The translations under genes and the position numbers were made by a program. Below are positions 23,875-30,412 of a stretch of 30,412 bases of DNA, in pieces (positions within the stretch are counted from its first letter, which is position 1; every line of letters starts with the position of its first letter). Origin of the DNA: CAILLO01 sp964579735 (GTDB lineage: Bacteria; Bacillota; Clostridia; Saccharofermentanales; UBA5734); the NCBI GenBank assembly GCA_964579735.1, contig CAZOHH010000026.1, positions 1 to 30,412 on the forward strand, read 5' to 3'. The notes below the pieces were generated by a model that was not told the origin of the DNA, did not search any database, and saw only the letters and a program-made list of their open reading frames with translations.

Positions 23875-25134
23875 TCAGTCGGGGAAGCGGATATGGATGT
23901 TGTGGTTGTTGGAGGTCACGTTCGGGGGAATGACCGGGTAGTAGGTGGAGAGCAGTTCGATGGAACCTGTCCCCGTATGCACCGAGATCGATTCGGTGGG
24001 GACCCCGACGAAAATGGAGCTGCCCGTCGATTGGATATCGAGCTCTTCCAGGGTCATTCCCTCCGGGACACCGATGCGGATCGTCGTCGTGCCTTCGTGG
24101 ATCGCGACATACCGGAAGAACGGCAGCCGCCCGTTCGATGATTCAGTGACCTGGAGGGTGCCGTCCACCAGCACGGCATGCGGCTCCAGCCAGTCCGGCG
24201 ACTCCATGGACACGACGATTTCGTCGCCGGCTACCGATTCGACGTGGATCGCGCTGTTCATCCCGTCGACCCGGACGGCGGCTAGCCCCTGGACTGGGAA
24301 GGTCTTCTCGATCTGGACCACGTGCGACGGCTGAAGTCCGTTCCACACGGAGAAGTAGTTGTAGGCGAGATTGGAGCCGACGAGAAGGATCAGGCCGAAC
24401 AGGACGGCTGCGGACAGGACGGTCGCGGCAATCCGGCGCAGGACCTTGGCACGGCGCGAGCGAAGCGGTCTCTTCAAAGCGTTCGGCGCGGCGGCTGTGG
24501 CGCTGGCGGCCGTTCCGCTGGTTCCTTCGGCATCCCCTGCCTCCACGCGCTTCTTGCTGCGCAACATGCGCATGGTGAGGCGCGTCAGACCGTTGGCGCC
24601 GCTCCACAGGAGCCAGCCCGTTCCGATGCTCAAGCCGACGAGAAGCAGAACCAGACCCAGCAGTCCCGCTTTCGTATCGACGGCGGCGATGGGGACCAGG
24701 GGCAGTTCCAGGAGAACAAGCGCCACGACGGCCGGCGGGACGAGGAAGAAGAGGAAACCGCACAGATAGAGGAAAAGTCCGGACAGCAGCGGGAAGACAG
24801 CGGCCGTCACGATCGCGGCACGGCCGGCCGCCGTCGCCGTCGCCTTCAGCGTGCGTCGCGAAGCCGACACCAGCCGGAACGGTCCGGGTCGCGCCTCGGC
24901 GGCCAGGATCGAGCGCTCGGACAGGGTCTCCGAAACGACCTGCTCGGGGCTTCCGAAGCGAGCCAGCAGATCGGCCGTCTCGCGCCCCGCTTCGACTGCG
25001 TCCAGGAGGAATTCTTCGTAATAGCCGACGACTTCCGACGACTCCTTCGTCAGCCGGGACGACAGCAGCGCCTGCTTCAGTTCCTCCAGCCAAGCCGCGG
25101 CTTCCGCCGGGATACCGATCTTGTTTTCAGACAT
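23875..25134 (-). CDS. HAAS (DUF1700) plus DUF4097 membrane protein paired with PadR
   Basis: The product has about 419 residues. The N-terminal HAAS helices span residues 9-75 (WLEELKQALLSSRL, SEVVGYYEEFLLDAVEAG, LLARFGSPEQVVSE). Three or four membrane segments follow (for example AAIVTAAVFPLLSGLFLYLCG, GLLGLVLLLVGLSIGTGWLLW, and later VLSAAVLFGLILLVGSNLAY). The final 160 residues form a repetitive beta domain of the DUF4097 adhesin-like type. PadR-HAAS pairs usually respond to envelope stress or small molecules. Start: ATG at 25134, with GGAGG 9 nt upstream; ATG at 25140 is an alternative. It overlaps the padR stop by 8 nt (14 nt with the other start). Confidence 0.85.
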   Translation of the reverse strand: MSENKIGIPAEAAAWLEELKQALLSSRLTKESSEVVGYYEEFLLDAVEAGRETADLLARFGSPEQVVSETLSERSILAAEARPGPFRLVSASRRTLKATATAAGRAAIVTAAVFPLLSGLFLYLCGFLFFLVPPAVVALVLLELPLVPIAAVDTKAGLLGLVLLLVGLSIGTGWLLWSGANGLTRLTMRMLRSKKRVEAGDAEGTSGTAASATAAAPNALKRPLRSRRAKVLRRIAATVLSAAVLFGLILLVGSNLAYNYFSVWNGLQPSHVVQIEKTFPVQGLAAVRVDGMNSAIHVESVAGDEIVVSMESPDWLEPHAVLVDGTLQVTESSNGRLPFFRYVAIHEGTTTIRIGVPEGMTLEELDIQSTGSSIFVGVPTESISVHTGTGSIELLSTYYPVIPPNVTSNNHNIHIRFPD

Positions 25135-25447
25135 TTCCATCCACCTCCACCAGGATCCGGTCGATCACCGTCCGGAGTTCCTTCAGTTCGCCGGCTCCTG
25201 CGATCAACGCGGCGCGTCCCGATTCCGTGATCTTGTAGTACTTCCTCAGGCGGCCGCCATGCTCGACCGGGTAGGTCGAAAGCGACCCTTGATCCTCCAG
25301 CCGCCGGAGCACCGGATACAGTGCGGTCTCGGCGATTTCAACGACCGCCCCGACCTTCTCCGACAGGCTGTAACCGTAACCATCCTCGTTCATCAACGTC
25401 GCGAGGACCAAGGACTCCAGCAGGCCTTTCTTGAGTTGTGCATCCAT
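25127..25447 (-). CDS. PadR-family transcriptional repressor
   Basis: The product has 106 residues, normal for the short PadR subgroup. It begins MDAQLKKGLLESLVLATLMNEDGYGYSLSEK, then has TALYPVLRRLEDQGSL and GGRLRKYYKITESGRAAL, the winged-helix recognition helix and wing. The winged-helix domain binds palindromic operators; the C-terminal helix serves for dimerisation. ATG at 25447 follows GGAGGTGATCCG. It is the first gene of an operon with the HAAS/DUF4097 protein and two dehydrogenases and has a good promoter that contains a palindrome, so it most likely represses itself and the operon. Confidence 0.93.
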   Translation of the reverse strand: MDAQLKKGLLESLVLATLMNEDGYGYSLSEKVGAVVEIAETALYPVLRRLEDQGSLSTYPVEHGGRLRKYYKITESGRAALIAGAGELKELRTVIDRILVEVDGNV

Positions 25448-25467
25448 CGGATCACCTCCATGGGCAT

Positions 25468-25496
25468 ATTATGCTATGAACAATATTGTCTGTCAA
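25468..25496 (-). promoter_or_regulatory. padR promoter with operator-like palindrome in the spacer
   Basis: Minus-strand TTGACA (25491-25496), 17 nt, CATAAT (25468-25473): the best sigma70 promoter in the window. The perfect palindrome ACAATATTGT (25480-25489) lies between the two boxes, where a bound dimer would block polymerase. Upstream sequence beyond 25505 is lost in the gap. Confidence 0.75.
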
Positions 25497-25505
25497 GTAC
25501 CATGT

Positions 25506-25605
25506 NNNNNNNNNNNNNNNNNNNNNNNNNNNNNNNNNNNNNNNNNNNNNNNNNNNNNNNNNNNNNNNNNNNNNNNNNNNNNNNNNNNNNNNNNNNNNNN
25601 NNNNN
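25506..25605. other. Assembly gap of 100 N
   Basis: Exactly 100 N, the usual placeholder for a gap of unknown size. It removes the 3' end of the ThuA gene and anything between it and the padR promoter. Gene order across this point depends on scaffolding, not on read sequence. Confidence 0.98.
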
Positions 25606-26282
25606 CTGACGTAGACCGCCGCGTTGCCCAGGATCCGGACGACATTCGGGTCGAAGTACGTGGGGTGCGCCTCGTGCCCCGGGCGGAAGTAGAAGACGCG
25701 GCCAAGACCCCTGCGGAACACGCATCCGGACCGGAAGACTTCGCCGCCGGCGAACCAGCTGATCAGGACGGTCTCGTCGGGGGTCGGGATGTCGAAGGGC
25801 TCACCGTACATCTCCTCGGCGGGCAGTTCGAAGTGCTCGGAGACTCCGGCCAGGATCGGGTGTCCGGGAATCACGGTCCACAGGCGCTCCCGGTCGTGGT
25901 CGCGCCACTTGAGCGTGCAGCTGGTGCCCATCAGGAGGCGGAAGGGTTTTGCCAGGTGCGCGGAATGCAGGGCCACGAGCCCCATCCCCCGCAGCACATG
26001 GTCGGCGACGCGCCGGGCGACCTCATCGGGAACCTCGCCGTGGGCCATATGCCCCCACCAGAACAGGACGTCGGTGGCGTCGAGCACCTCATCGGTCAGG
26101 CCGCATTCGGGGTCGGCCAAGGTGGCCGTGCGGATCTCCGCTCCCAACAGGTCGGGGTGTCCGTGCTTCGCGAGACCCGCCGCCACGGCGCCGTGGATAC
26201 CGCTCGGGTAGACTGCGCCGATTTCGGGGTCGATTCTCTCGTGGACGCCTTCATTCCAGACCAGGATTCGAATCGTTTTCAT
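25606..26282 (-). CDS. ThuA-like (trehalose utilisation) protein, 3' end lost in the gap
   Basis: About 225 residues remain. The N-terminus MKTIRILVWNEGVHER matches the ThuA family, a class I glutamine-amidotransferase-like fold. DVLFWWGHMAHGEV, GMGLVALHSAHLAKPF, WRDHDRERLWTVIPGHPI and GRVFYFRPGHEAHPTYFDPNVVRIL are family motifs. The visible part reaches the final helix (LGNAAVYV), so only a few residues are missing. ThuA was linked to trehalose/sucrose conversion to 3-keto sugars in rhizobia, and many homologues act on unknown sugars. GGAGG stands 9 nt before ATG 26282. It follows the MscS-like gene by 15 nt and is probably in the same operon. Confidence 0.88.
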
Positions 26283-26297
26283 GATTTCCAGCCTCCG

Positions 26298-27542
26298 TTA
26301 TCGGTTGATGTCGATGCCGATCGGGTTGCGTACGATGGCGGGGACCTTGGTCCAGCCGAGCAGCACGCATGCCTTCAGGCGTTTTTCGCCGAACAGGATG
26401 CAGTACCCGTCGCCTTCCAGGTCGCGCGTCAGCACGATGGGCTGCAGGAGCCCGACTTCACTGATGTTGTGGGCGATCTCGACGACCTCGGTATCGTTTT
26501 CCATCCAATACTGCGCATCGTCCAACCGTATCCCGTGGATCAGGGATATGTCGATCTGCTCGATGGAATCGCTGGGCCGCGTGGCGGATTTCGCACCGTC
26601 CAGGCCCATCTTGAACGAATAGACGTACGGGATGGCGAGGTCGACGTTGCGGTTCCGCTGGATCTCCTTCGTCGCGTTCTTCACGATTTCGTACATGATG
26701 CGGGGGCGGTCGACGGCGTCCGTGAGGTAGCGGAGGCGGAACAGCGTGCCGTAGTCCCACGTGTCGGCGCGGATGTAGGGCTGCGTCCCCGTCTTGGCGA
26801 TGATGTCGCAGGTCACGGCGCGGGCGGCGCCAAGGAGGATGGTCTCCACCGTGTCCCAGTCGGAATCCAGGGTGACGCGGAACACCGCCTCGTCGAGGAT
26901 ATAGGAGGAGACTTCCGTGCTCTTCAGGTGGGTGTAGTTGATGACCACCTGGCCGAACAGCATGGCGTTGGGCACGTGGACCATTCTCCCGACCGGGTCC
27001 TCGCTGCCGATGCTGCCACCGACCTGGTTGAGGGTCAGGTACATCGAACTGAACTTGACGATGTCGCCGATCAGGCCCAGCGTGGGGAACTGCACGCGAT
27101 CCCCGGTGCGGTACGGACGCATCAGCGTGACCATGACCCAGGCGGCGAACCCGCTGACCGGAGCCTGGAGGGACCAGCCCAGCAGCATGCCTCCGAAGAT
27201 CGTGAAGAAGGACGTGAAGGCGTCGATCCGCCCGAAGACGTAGGCCACTCCGATCAGGATCGCAAGGCCCGTCAGGACGCGGTTGAAGGCGCCCAGCATG
27301 CCGATCTCGCTCTCGTTGCCGTTCTTGACGTGGATCTGGAGGATGGAGAGCAGCATCAGCACGTGATACCCGCCGAGGCATAGGAACAGCACGAACAGCG
27401 CGCGCATCAGGGAATTCTGCTCGTATAGGAGGACCAGACCCACGCCCTGCTGGTCGAGGAGGAGCGCCGCGACAGCCAGTCCCGCGAACAGGACGAGTCC
27501 CAGGATGCTCCGGATCAGTTTCACGTTCTTCTTTTCAGGCAT
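26298..27542 (-). CDS. MscS-family channel with C-terminal ParB-like domain
   Basis: The product has 414 residues. N-terminal membrane segments are LIRSILGLVLFAGLAVAALLL, LMRALFVLFLCLGGYHVLMLL and GLAILIGVAYVFG. Then comes the MscS pore helix and beta domain: FFTIFGGMLLGWSLQAPVSGFAAWVMVTLMRPYRTGDRVQFP with VHVPNAMLFGQVVINYT. After the usual MscS C-terminal domain, residues 326-406 change character: IEQIDISLI, GLLQPIVL (364-371), GYCILFGEKRLKACVLLGWTKVPAIV. These match the ParB/Srx N-terminal nucleotide-binding domain (G-x-x-QP-x-V, then GERR-x-x-A). MscS opens under membrane tension. The extra domain may sense a nucleotide (inference). AGGAGG lies 8 nt before ATG 27542. Confidence 0.85.
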   Translation of the reverse strand: MPEKKNVKLIRSILGLVLFAGLAVAALLLDQQGVGLVLLYEQNSLMRALFVLFLCLGGYHVLMLLSILQIHVKNGNESEIGMLGAFNRVLTGLAILIGVAYVFGRIDAFTSFFTIFGGMLLGWSLQAPVSGFAAWVMVTLMRPYRTGDRVQFPTLGLIGDIVKFSSMYLTLNQVGGSIGSEDPVGRMVHVPNAMLFGQVVINYTHLKSTEVSSYILDEAVFRVTLDSDWDTVETILLGAARAVTCDIIAKTGTQPYIRADTWDYGTLFRLRYLTDAVDRPRIMYEIVKNATKEIQRNRNVDLAIPYVYSFKMGLDGAKSATRPSDSIEQIDISLIHGIRLDDAQYWMENDTEVVEIAHNISEVGLLQPIVLTRDLEGDGYCILFGEKRLKACVLLGWTKVPAIVRNPIGIDINR

Positions 27543-27608
27543 GGAGAGGACCTCCTATTCGTCTTCCGAGGGTCGACCTTCGTCGAAAATCATGATAGCA
27601 CAATTACC

Positions 27609-28901
27609 TCAGACCTTTCCGAAGCAGCGCTCCAGAAAAATCGCGGTCCGGCCCTGCATGAGCGCCAGCAAAGGTGTCGCGCCCGGGTCGCCGCACGCGA
27701 GGTCCTTCATGAGGCGCCCCTCCTCCTCGCAGAGAAGGTCGTGGAGAGGGAAATACTCGTTCAGCAGGAAGTCGGCGTATTTCACCAGGCGGAATGGACC
27801 ATGGACCCGGAAGGCTTCCCCGGGATAATGCTCGACTGCGACGCTCCGGAGGTCCAGGACCGATTCGCGGATGCTTTCGAAGTCGGCGTCCCGCGAGAAG
27901 ACGATCGTGGTCAGCCAGGTGAACCACTGGGCATCTTCGGTGCCGTGCGAGTCGCTGGATCCGACGACTGGAACCGTGATGCCCCGGGCTCGCGACTCCT
28001 GGTAGTAGGCCGTCTGCAGGTTGTTGCTGTGCGCCTCGTGGCCTCCTAGGAGCTCGAAGGCGTCGAACGGTTTCTTCTCGAAGAGGAAGTCGGTGAAGGC
28101 CTCGGCTACATGGTAGACGTCGGAGATCCAATACGGGTGGCAGTAGATGCCCAGCCCGCCGACCTCGCGGATCCGGTCGAAGACCCATGCGCACGAGGCG
28201 TATTCGAAGGCGTTGACGCCCGGTGGGACTTCAACGCTATTCTGGAGTGCGGCGACTTCGCGTTCATAGCGGTCGATGTCTTTTTCAAAGAGCGCGTTGA
28301 CGCTGCCGGCCCCACCGAAGGCGACCATGTGCACGTGGTTCCTCGGCGGGTGGATCTCCTCCCCGTGGAACAGCTTCAGGTCGATGGGTTGTCCCGCGAA
28401 GGCCTGGATGGCCTCCTCCGAAGGCTGCCACTGGTGGTGGTCCGTGATGGCCATGAAATCGAAGCCACTCTTCCGGTAGTTGGCCGCGACGACCGCCGGG
28501 GATTCCCTGCCGTCCGAACGGCAGGAGTGCGCGTGGAAGTCGCCCCGATAGGGACGAAGGGCGAACAGGTCCGGCTCAAGGGAGTAGACGAGGAAGCTGC
28601 CGAGAGGGGTGTCCGGTTCGCCCTCCCGAATGGGAAGCCGGAAGACGCGGACGATGTGCGCCTGCTCCCCGGGGAACGCATGCTCGAATGACAGATTGCC
28701 GTTCTCCTGTACGCGCACGATCTGGGATTTGTAGGCTTCGCCCTTCCCTTCGAGCGTCGCGCACATGGGAAGGAATCGGACGAGGTACTCCGCGTCCCGG
28801 AAGGCGGCGTGTTCGCCGAGCGGGCGGAGGGTGATGCGCGTGAGGACGCCGGTGGCGAGGATCTTCGGGTGGATGGCGTAATCGGACAATTCGCGTTTCA
28901 T
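27609..28901 (-). CDS. PHP-domain phosphoesterase-like protein, second copy
   Basis: The product has 430 residues. An N-terminal beta domain of about 115 residues is followed by the PHP core: YRGDFHAHSCRSDGRESP (His123, His125), FMAITDHHQW (Asp154, His155), LFHGEEIHPPRNHVHMVAFG, IYCHPYW and SSDSHG, all metal ligands of the trinuclear site. It is not closely alike to the PHP protein at 1687-2859, which lacks the N-terminal domain. ATG at 28901 overlaps the transporter stop (ATGA, 28898-28901). Coupling to an organophosphate-type transporter suggests hydrolysis of an imported phosphate ester in the cytoplasm. Alternatively it acts on cyclic phosphodiesters. Confidence 0.87.
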   Translation of the reverse strand: MKRELSDYAIHPKILATGVLTRITLRPLGEHAAFRDAEYLVRFLPMCATLEGKGEAYKSQIVRVQENGNLSFEHAFPGEQAHIVRVFRLPIREGEPDTPLGSFLVYSLEPDLFALRPYRGDFHAHSCRSDGRESPAVVAANYRKSGFDFMAITDHHQWQPSEEAIQAFAGQPIDLKLFHGEEIHPPRNHVHMVAFGGAGSVNALFEKDIDRYEREVAALQNSVEVPPGVNAFEYASCAWVFDRIREVGGLGIYCHPYWISDVYHVAEAFTDFLFEKKPFDAFELLGGHEAHSNNLQTAYYQESRARGITVPVVGSSDSHGTEDAQWFTWLTTIVFSRDADFESIRESVLDLRSVAVEHYPGEAFRVHGPFRLVKYADFLLNEYFPLHDLLCEEEGRLMKDLACGDPGATPLLALMQGRTAIFLERCFGKV

Positions 28902-30190
28902 ATCGTGTCCTCCTCGTTGGGTACGAATCGTGCAGGCGGTTTACGTTGGTCCAGAATCATCGCGAAAGCCCCGACGACCGTGGCGCCGATCCACAGGAAG
29001 AGCACGCTGTTCCACCCGTACCGGTCGGCCAGGAAGCCCGTGAGGACCGCTGCGGCCCCAGCCGCGAGGTAGGATGAGAAGTCCAGGAACCCGGCGACCG
29101 AGGAGACCTTGTTCTCCTTCGCGAATCCCAGCGGAAGAACCCCGAGCAGCAGCGTGTTCACGCCGTAGATGGCCGCCGAGGAAAGCCCGAGGAACATCAG
29201 GGTCGCCGCGGGATGGCTGCCGCCCGAGAGCAGGAGCCCAACGGAGGAGAGGAAGGCGATTCCGAACAGGACCGCTGCCGCGGACTTCTCGCGGTGTCCG
29301 AACGCCCGGTTCAGCCAACCCGCTAGAAGGATGCCGGCGAAGTTCATCAGCGGGATGGACAGTAGGACGACGAGGGTGTCCGCCAGTGGGATTCCAAGAG
29401 TCTCCGAGAGGAACGACGGCGCCCAAAGCCCGATGCCCTCCTTGACCGTGCCTTGCGCCAGGCAGGCGATCACGACCAGCCACAGCCGGGACCTCACGAT
29501 GAAGGCAACCAGCGAGGGGGCATGGGCGGCAGGCGTGCGCGCAGCGGATTCGGCCGGTGTCCAGGCGTGGGGATTGGGCGAGTCCAGTCCGGCCTGCAGA
29601 GGGTGGTCCATCTTCCATCGGAGCCATACCGGGACGAAGAGGAGCAGGGCCGCGCCGGGGACGAGGAATGTCCAGCGCCATCCCGCCAACGACACGAGGA
29701 GGCCGCCGCCGCCCCAGGCCAGCAGGTAGCCGGCGACCATCGACGTCGAGATGGCGACGATGACCCGACCCCGTCGTTCATGGGAGAACCAGACGGAGAG
29801 CGATTTGCTGATCGGGCCCCACAGCATGGACTGGAAGAAGCCGTTCAGGGACCAGAAGACCAGCAGCATCAGAAGGCTTCCGGACAGGCCGAAGCACAGG
29901 TTCGCGAGTCCGGCCACGCCGAGTCCGACGGCGATGAAGATCCGGCTGGAGAACCGGTCGCCCAGCGAGCCGTTGACGAGTTGGCCGACGCCGTAGATCC
30001 AGAAGAACAGGCTGCCGATCAGGCCGACCTGCGCCTTGTCCAGCTGCAGTGCGACCTGAAGGTCCGGGATGGCTACGGAGAGGTTGACGCGGCCGACGTA
30101 GGCGAGCGCGTACGCTGCCCAGCATAGGAGCAGGACCCGACGTTGGAGTCGTTGCAGGTCGGGTCTCGGGAGATGCTGCGCTTTTCTCAT
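28898..30190 (-). CDS. MFS transporter, organophosphate:phosphate antiporter (GlpT/UhpT) type
   Basis: The product has 430 residues with 12 predicted membrane segments and a central loop around residues 205-225. AYALAYVGRVNLSVAIPDLQ at TM1 and FFWIYGVGQLVNGSLGDRFSSR at TM2 match the OPA family signature (GlpT, UhpT, UhpC), as does NGFFQSMLWGPISKSLSVWF in TM4. OPA members exchange sugar phosphates or glycerol 3-phosphate for phosphate. The substrate here is unknown. The start at 30190 lacks a ribosome binding site; TATAAT lies 6 nt upstream, as in leaderless mRNAs. A downstream start is possible but would remove part of the N-terminal segment. Confidence 0.85.
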   Translation of the reverse strand: MRKAQHLPRPDLQRLQRRVLLLCWAAYALAYVGRVNLSVAIPDLQVALQLDKAQVGLIGSLFFWIYGVGQLVNGSLGDRFSSRIFIAVGLGVAGLANLCFGLSGSLLMLLVFWSLNGFFQSMLWGPISKSLSVWFSHERRGRVIVAISTSMVAGYLLAWGGGGLLVSLAGWRWTFLVPGAALLLFVPVWLRWKMDHPLQAGLDSPNPHAWTPAESAARTPAAHAPSLVAFIVRSRLWLVVIACLAQGTVKEGIGLWAPSFLSETLGIPLADTLVVLLSIPLMNFAGILLAGWLNRAFGHREKSAAAVLFGIAFLSSVGLLLSGGSHPAATLMFLGLSSAAIYGVNTLLLGVLPLGFAKENKVSSVAGFLDFSSYLAAGAAAVLTGFLADRYGWNSVLFLWIGATVVGAFAMILDQRKPPARFVPNEEDTI

Positions 30191-30193
30191 GAA

Positions 30194-30242
30194 GGCATTA
30201 TATCGTGTATGGCATTATATGAAACGAGGTGGAATTTGTCGT
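30194..30242 (-). promoter_or_regulatory. Promoter region of the transporter operon with a 10-bp direct repeat
   Basis: ATATAATGCC (minus strand) occurs at 30211-30220 and again at 30194-30203, a 17-nt step, so TATAAT is present twice (30214-30219, 30197-30202). The upstream copy has ACGACA (30237-30242) at 17 nt as a -35 box. The downstream copy would start transcription at or near the ATG at 30190. Confidence 0.5.
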
Positions 30243-30333
30243 GAAACGTGCATCGTTTCGTGCTGTTCTCGACCTTCATGCCTATTGCGTTCAGATTCTG
30301 CAGGAGTATGATAACGATACAGGGATGAAATAA
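30241..30333 (+). CDS. Possible 30-residue ORF, doubtful
   Basis: A GTG at 30241 with GAGGTGG 8 nt before it opens a frame reading MKRASFRAVLDLHAYCVQ and ending DNDTGMK, TAA at 30331. The codons are poorer in G/C at third positions than in all neighbours. It ends inside the first copy of the 20-bp direct repeat. It may be a real small protein, the remnant tail of a lost gene, or chance. No family recognised. Confidence 0.22.
   Translation: MKRASFRAVLDLHAYCVQILQEYDNDTGMK
30243..30259. repeat. Inverted repeat GAAACG-5-CGTTTC
   Basis: GAAACG (30243-30248), spacer TGCAT, CGTTTC (30254-30259). A further TGAAACG occurs at 30220-30226. It lies upstream of the transporter promoter and is shaped like a LacI-type operator, though with a spacer longer than usual. 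It overlaps the doubtful 30-residue frame. Confidence 0.35.
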
Positions 30334-30370
30334 GCCCACGTCTACGGTTCGGGATGAAATAAGCCCACGT
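30322..30370 (+). repeat. Two perfect 20-bp direct repeats with a 29-bp period
   Basis: The 20-mer beginning GGGATGAAATAAGCCC occurs at 30322-30341 and 30351-30370, separated by 9 nt. Flanking bases differ on both sides, so the repeat unit is exactly 20 bp. Both copies contain an in-frame TAA after ATGAAA. Confidence 0.85.
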
Positions 30371-30373
30371 AGG

Positions 30374-30401
30374 GAGGAGGAGCATGAAAGTGCTCCTCCT
30401 C
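30374..30401 (+). promoter_or_regulatory. Hairpin that buries the ribosome binding site of a possible gene at the window end
   Basis: GAGGAGGAGCA (30374-30384) pairs perfectly with TGCTCCTCCTC (30391-30401) around loop TGAAAG. The left arm is the ribosome binding site and first base of a start codon at 30384. It may block translation, or it may be an ordinary terminator (no clear U-tract). Confidence 0.4.
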
Positions 30402-30412
30402 TACTATCTTCG
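30384..30412 (+). CDS. Possible gene start cut by window end
   Basis: ATG at 30384 follows GGAGGAGGAGC and reads MKVLLLYYL before the sequence ends. A hydrophobic start of this sort fits a Rossmann-fold protein or a signal peptide, but nine codons cannot decide. No family call is made. Confidence 0.35.

Noticed and set aside
27555..27593. 12-residue frame MIFDEGRPSEDE on the minus strand before the MscS-like gene
   Set aside because: No ribosome binding site before its ATG; it ends on the MscS gene's own ribosome binding site by chance.
30322..30370. CRISPR array
   Set aside because: Only two 20-bp units with a 9-nt spacer; CRISPR spacers are much longer and no cas genes are present.
1..30412. 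Prophage, transposon, toxin-antitoxin or defence system
   Set aside because: I looked for integrase, transposase, phage structural, nuclease or toxin-like genes on both strands and found none; all larger genes are metabolic, regulatory or membrane proteins.

Overview
This is a GC-rich bacterial window made mostly of sugar-catabolism operons. It carries a 100-base run of N at 25506-25605, so it comes from a draft or metagenomic assembly. I see no rRNA, tRNA, transposase or CRISPR array. Promoters are of ordinary sigma70 type and ribosome binding sites are strong (GGAGG). PadR/HAAS gene pairs, UroD-like methyltransferase homologues and DUF4432 epimerases occur together in saccharolytic anaerobes (Bacillota, Spirochaetota, PVC-group bacteria), but I cannot place the organism more closely from the sequence.

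Layout. (1) 1-338, minus strand: the 5' end of a CheR-type chemotaxis methyltransferase. (2) 455-5255, minus strand: a rhamnose operon read rhaB (rhamnulokinase) > rhaW-like short-chain dehydrogenase > PHP-domain phosphoesterase > UroD-like protein. (3) 5543-6472, plus strand: an AraC-family regulator divergent from rhaB. (4) 6594-13230, plus strand: an arabinose operon read GH4 glycosidase > second UroD-like protein > araA > araB > araD. It ends at a strong hairpin shared with the convergent neighbour. (5) 13332-15664, minus strand: a second rhamnose operon, rhaA > rhaE. (6) 15859-18556, plus strand: a second AraC regulator, an SMP-30 lactonase and a TIM-barrel sugar isomerase. (7) 18584-21057, minus strand: a DUF4432 aldose epimerase, a 38-residue basic protein with its own promoter, and a third UroD-like protein. 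A third AraC gene diverges from the last of these. (8) 22064-25447, minus strand: PadR > HAAS/DUF4097 membrane protein > two short-chain dehydrogenases. (9) 25606-30190, minus strand: a MFS organophosphate-type transporter coupled to a second PHP phosphoesterase, then a MscS channel with a ParB-like C-terminal domain, then a ThuA protein cut by the gap. (10) 30191-30412: an AT-richer divergent region with several repeats and possibly the start of another gene.

Together, RhaA, RhaB, RhaE and RhaW would take L-rhamnose through L-rhamnulose and its 1-phosphate to DHAP and L-lactaldehyde or its oxidised product. AraA, AraB and AraD would take L-arabinose to D-xylulose 5-phosphate. The rhamnose pathway is split over two operons on either side of the arabinose operon. 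A spaced 37-nt sequence occurs in both rha divergent promoter regions and is the best candidate for the shared operator. No dedicated rhamnose or arabinose uptake system is present.

The most unusual items are the MscS-ParB-like fusion, the duplicated shared regulatory block, the UroD-like proteins embedded in sugar operons, and the small Lys-rich protein.
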